From Anaerolinea thermophila (GTDB taxonomy: Bacteria > Chloroflexota > Anaerolineae > Anaerolineales > DRKV01), in NCBI GenBank assembly GCA_020722405.1, contig DYKW01000069.1:1-9060 (forward strand): a DNA stretch of 9,060 nucleotides. Reading direction: 5' to 3'. The notes under the pieces were generated by a model. The model was not told the origin of the DNA, ran no database searches, and worked only from the letters and a program-made list of their open reading frames with translations. The position numbers and the translations under genes are program-made. This document shows positions 6,511 through 9,060 of this stretch, piece by piece; position 1 is the stretch's first letter, and each line of letters opens with the position of its first letter.

Positions 6511-8546
6511 TGCTTCCTTGCCGCCTGAATAAACTTCATGACTTTTTGATACGACTTGAAGGCGTCCCCTTTGCGATCGTTGGTGAAATACAGCTCCCCC
6601 AATTGATAATGAACTTCATAGTCCTTGGGGTTCAACCGGTTGTAATCCTCAAACCGTCGTATGGCACGCTCCGGGTCGTTGTTCCATGCATATATCTGGG
6701 CGCTTCCCTTCAGGGCGATAAGGTTCTTGGGGTCCTTTTTTAGGGCCTTATCGTAAAAACGAGACGCCAGACCGATCCGGTTGAGCCAGAGGGCCCGGTT
6801 TCCCAGATCCGCCAAGACGTCGGGATTGTTCTTATGGCCTCTGGCAAGGCGCTGGTAAAGACGGGCCGCCCGGTCCTTGTCCCCTGACAGCTCATATGCC
6901 GTCGCCAGCAGAATGGCCTCATTCAGCCTCGGGGGTTGAGCATCCTCAACGCCCTTGAGGAGCGCCACGACCTTGGCAATTTCTTTGTGATCCAGATAGG
7001 CCTGGGCCAGTGTCAGCCGTTCCTGTTCGGTCAGCAGGCCCTGTTGCCACAGGTAAGTCAGTTGCACCATTTGCCGGTCGGTTCGACCGGCCCACCCGTA
7101 CAGGGTGGCCAGCCGTCGCCGAAGCGCTGTCTGTCCGGGCTTCAGCTGCAAGGCCCTCTCCAGAAAACCGATGCCGACGTCAAGCTCTCCGGCAGCGATA
7201 AAGGCCTCCCCCGCAGCCAGGGCCTTTTGAAAATCTTCCGGGTGGGCGTCGGACAATGCCCCCGCAACGCGGGCCGATTCCTTTCCCCGACCGGTCCATG
7301 CGGCGAGTTCAAGGAGCCTGTTGACCACGGCCGGATCGTCCGGGTGCTTTCGATACAGGGACGCATAAATCCGGTACGCGTCCTCCAGTTGGTTGTCCCA
7401 GAGATATACCTGGGCCAGCTTGCGCTGAACCGCCTCATCTCCCGGCCTCAGCTCCAAGTACCGTCCAAATGCCTCGATGGCCTTTTTCTGCTGAGACACG
7501 GCGAGGTAAGCGTCGGCCAGTCGCAGTTGAAGGGCTGCATCCCGGGGGAGCGACTTTTCCCGGATTAACTTTTCGGCCAGAAGGAGAGCGCTTTCCACTA
7601 TGTGGGGTTGACCGGCATATTCCGCAGCCTTGAGCAACCGTTCCACAGCCTCTTTCCCGCCCCCGAAACGGACAATCAGCCGCCTCTCCATGGCATAGGC
7701 CTTGTCCGGCCGGTCGATCCGGAGATACATCCGGGCCGCTTCCCGGGTCACATCCGCATTATCCGGGCAGAGATCGAGGGCCAGATCGAGGCTACGGCCT
7801 ATCACGGCCTTGTCGCCGGCGTACCCGGCCGTTCGCAGCATATCCAGGACGATTGCTGGGTCTCCGCCCGACGACGCCGCAAGTTGTTGGTAGAGCCGAT
7901 TGGCCTCTGCGGGCTTGTCCGATGCCAGATAGAGTTCCGCTGCGGTCTCCATCACATCCGGATCATCAGGCCGCAGCCTCAGGGCCTCCTGAACCGCTGA
8001 TACCATCAGGGCGGCATCGCCGGTATAACAGCCCACTTCGATCATCTTCTCGACATCGGACTTGCCCCCGCCGGTCGCCACGGCCAGATCTCTGTAGAGG
8101 GGAAATGCCTGTCGGGGATCCCCCATTGCCAGGTAGAGGTCGGCCCTCATCCGGGTAATGCCCGGGTCGTTGGGCCTCAGGCTTCCGGCCAAGTGTGCCG
8201 CCTGAATCCCTTTCTCACGATCCCCAGAAAACTGTGCTGCAACCAGCATTCGCTCGATAGCATAGGTATTCTCCGGTTCCCGTTCTGCAATCTTTCGGTA
8301 CAGCCCGTACGCCTTTCCGGGCTGATTCGCCTGCATGCAGACATCCGCAAGCTGTTTCAGGATATCGATGCGCCGGGGATCTTTCTGGATCAGCTTTTCA
8401 TAAGCGGCGATGGCCCAGTCCAGCTGCTCGGTGGTTCTGCCCAGCCGCGCCATGGAAACCAGACTGCTCCGAGTCGGGAATACCATGATTGTGGCACCGA
8501 CAACGAGGATAAGGAAACAGAGGATATACCAGATCTTGACCTTCAT
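6477..8546 (-). CDS. Membrane-anchored periplasmic TPR scaffold (PelB TPR-region counterpart)
   Basis: A 689-residue protein with one N-terminal hydrophobic segment (about 5-23) after MKVK, then TPR-type helical repeats to the end. The repeats begin near residue 42 (LDWAIAAYEKLIQKDPRRIDILKQ written in shorter parts: LDWAIAAYEKL, DPRRIDILKQLADV) and end at about 675. TPR signatures recur, such as AIEAFGRYLELRPGDEAV (356-373), and the last repeat covers residues 644-670. It is most simply read as the periplasmic TPR solenoid of PelB encoded as its own gene; in Pseudomonas this region binds PelA and promotes its deacetylase activity. Its place between pelA and the barrel gene agrees. The start ATG overlaps the pelA stop as ATGA, with GGAGG ten bases upstream (8557-8561). 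The first hydrophobic segment may be an anchor or a cleaved signal. No catalytic motif is visible. An outer-membrane-independent scaffold role is an alternative. Confidence 0.85.
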   Translation of the reverse strand: MKVKIWYILCFLILVVGATIMVFPTRSSLVSMARLGRTTEQLDWAIAAYEKLIQKDPRRIDILKQLADVCMQANQPGKAYGLYRKIAEREPENTYAIERMLVAAQFSGDREKGIQAAHLAGSLRPNDPGITRMRADLYLAMGDPRQAFPLYRDLAVATGGGKSDVEKMIEVGCYTGDAALMVSAVQEALRLRPDDPDVMETAAELYLASDKPAEANRLYQQLAASSGGDPAIVLDMLRTAGYAGDKAVIGRSLDLALDLCPDNADVTREAARMYLRIDRPDKAYAMERRLIVRFGGGKEAVERLLKAAEYAGQPHIVESALLLAEKLIREKSLPRDAALQLRLADAYLAVSQQKKAIEAFGRYLELRPGDEAVQRKLAQVYLWDNQLEDAYRIYASLYRKHPDDPAVVNRLLELAAWTGRGKESARVAGALSDAHPEDFQKALAAGEAFIAAGELDVGIGFLERALQLKPGQTALRRRLATLYGWAGRTDRQMVQLTYLWQQGLLTEQERLTLAQAYLDHKEIAKVVALLKGVEDAQPPRLNEAILLATAYELSGDKDRAARLYQRLARGHKNNPDVLADLGNRALWLNRIGLASRFYDKALKKDPKNLIALKGSAQIYAWNNDPERAIRRFEDYNRLNPKDYEVHYQLGELYFTNDRKGDAFKSYQKVMKFIQAARKQCGQDLQTAKP

Positions 8547-9060
8547 TGACCAGTGACCTCCAGCGTGCCGACCTGAACAGGTTCGATAGTCAGAAAGCCC
8601 TTGCCATTGGCAGTCAGTTCAATATCCTGGTCCCGGACTGCACTTCCCTTCACATGACAGGTCTTGCCGGGGACTCATCCCCCCAACTGCACCCGGCCGG
8701 CCCCGTAACCCTTGAACTGGACCTTTAGGGTCTGTGGGCCGCTCTCCATGTTTCTGATCCTCCCGCTGGCGGTTGCCACATAGGGTGCGGCATCTTCTGA
8801 TGCCAGGGACGACAGAGGTTTTTCTGCAAAGCGGATGACCGCACGGCCTTTCCCGGGCGCCAGGGACACATAAAGCCCCCCGGGTTCTTTTCGGCATAAC
8901 CGATAATGTTCTCGCATGCCTTAACGTTCGGGACCCCTTGGGCCACATCGAAGCGAACGGTCAGGCAGTCTTCGTAATCGTTGATGGCAAATGCATTCCC
9001 ATCCATTTCCAGTTGCACAGAAATGAAGCTCTGGACCATTCGGATGTAGTCCGATGTGAA
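8543..9060 (-). CDS. pelA: PelA C-terminal part, cut by the window edge and apparently frameshifted
   Basis: The 3' end of a gene placed where pelA belongs. PelA is a periplasmic hydrolase/deacetylase of Pel; only the distal region, after the catalytic domains, is visible. It reads FTSDYIRMVQSF at the edge, then IIGYAEKNPGG, LYVSLAPGKG, APYVATASGRI, and ends LEVTGQ before the TGA at 8543-8545. The SDY..., GLYV.LA and PY.A.A.GR pattern recalls the end of PelA proteins, and the beta-rich character fits a C-terminal sandwich domain. The frame changes at a run of six G (minus strand, 8876-8881), where seven would keep it open. An in-frame TGA lies at 8675-8677. One more G in the six-G run at 8679-8684 and one fewer C at 8669-8672 would give LGGMSPGKTCHVKG and restore the frame to the ATGA overlap with the next gene. 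Sequencing or assembly error is likelier than decay. The PelA identity rests mainly on context. Confidence 0.65.

Noticed and set aside
8630..8677. Possible selenocysteine codon: in-frame TGA at 8675-8677 followed by a stem (GTCCCCGG pairing with CCGGGAC, one bulge) on the minus strand.
   Set aside because: The same frame does continue after the TGA, but the outer stem has no clear apical hairpin with the usual SECIS loop, there is no redox motif such as CxxU, and PelA C-termini are not known selenoproteins. Homopolymer indels explain the stop and give a better protein sequence.
8619..8948. Alternative minus-strand frame of 109 codons through the pelA end.
   Set aside because: Only a short part after the second G run may be relevant to the frameshift reconstruction; the rest is arginine/proline/cysteine-rich shadow sequence.

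Overview
The window holds most of one exopolysaccharide (Pel-type) biosynthesis and secretion operon, entirely on the minus strand. In transcription order, from the right edge to the left edge, the genes are: the 3' end of pelA (deacetylase/hydrolase, C-terminal part only), a membrane-anchored TPR scaffold of 689 residues, a 757-residue AMIN-TPR-beta-barrel protein standing where pelB belongs, pelD (c-di-GMP receptor), pelE (membrane HEAT/TPR protein) and pelF (GT4 glycosyltransferase). The junctions are tight: a 4-nt ATGA overlap, a 34-nt overlap, a 4-nt gap, an 18-nt gap and a 25-nt overlap. This is a single polycistronic unit without internal promoters or terminators that I can see. pelG, the usual last gene, would lie just beyond position 1, and the rest of pelA and the promoter lie beyond position 9060. 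No intergenic stretch reaches 300 bases.

The expected division of labour is as follows. PelF polymerises the sugar from a UDP-sugar in the cytoplasm. PelD, PelE and the unseen PelG form the inner-membrane synthase and transport complex, switched on when PelD binds c-di-GMP. PelA trims and deacetylates the chain in the periplasm. The TPR scaffold and the beta-barrel carry the chain to and across the outer membrane. The outer-membrane barrel, periplasmic TPR proteins and AMIN domain show a Gram-negative (diderm) cell.

The layout differs from the Pseudomonas pelABCDEFG operon in several ways. No pelC is present between pelB and pelD. PelB is represented by two separate polypeptides. The barrel protein carries an AMIN-like domain, a type known elsewhere as a peptidoglycan-binding module. 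PelE has an added HEAT-like segment and a low-complexity C-terminal tail translated from short tandem repeats (7-bp and 14-bp units) that look like intergenic DNA. Such 7-mer repeats, together with the operon form, suggest an environmental Desulfobacterota (former Deltaproteobacteria) lineage; this assignment is from general recollection and is tentative.

The pelA fragment is not open in one frame. Three one-base changes in G or C homopolymers would restore a single reading frame that ends in the ATGA overlap with the next gene. This looks more like homopolymer sequencing or assembly error than true gene decay, but it could also be real.
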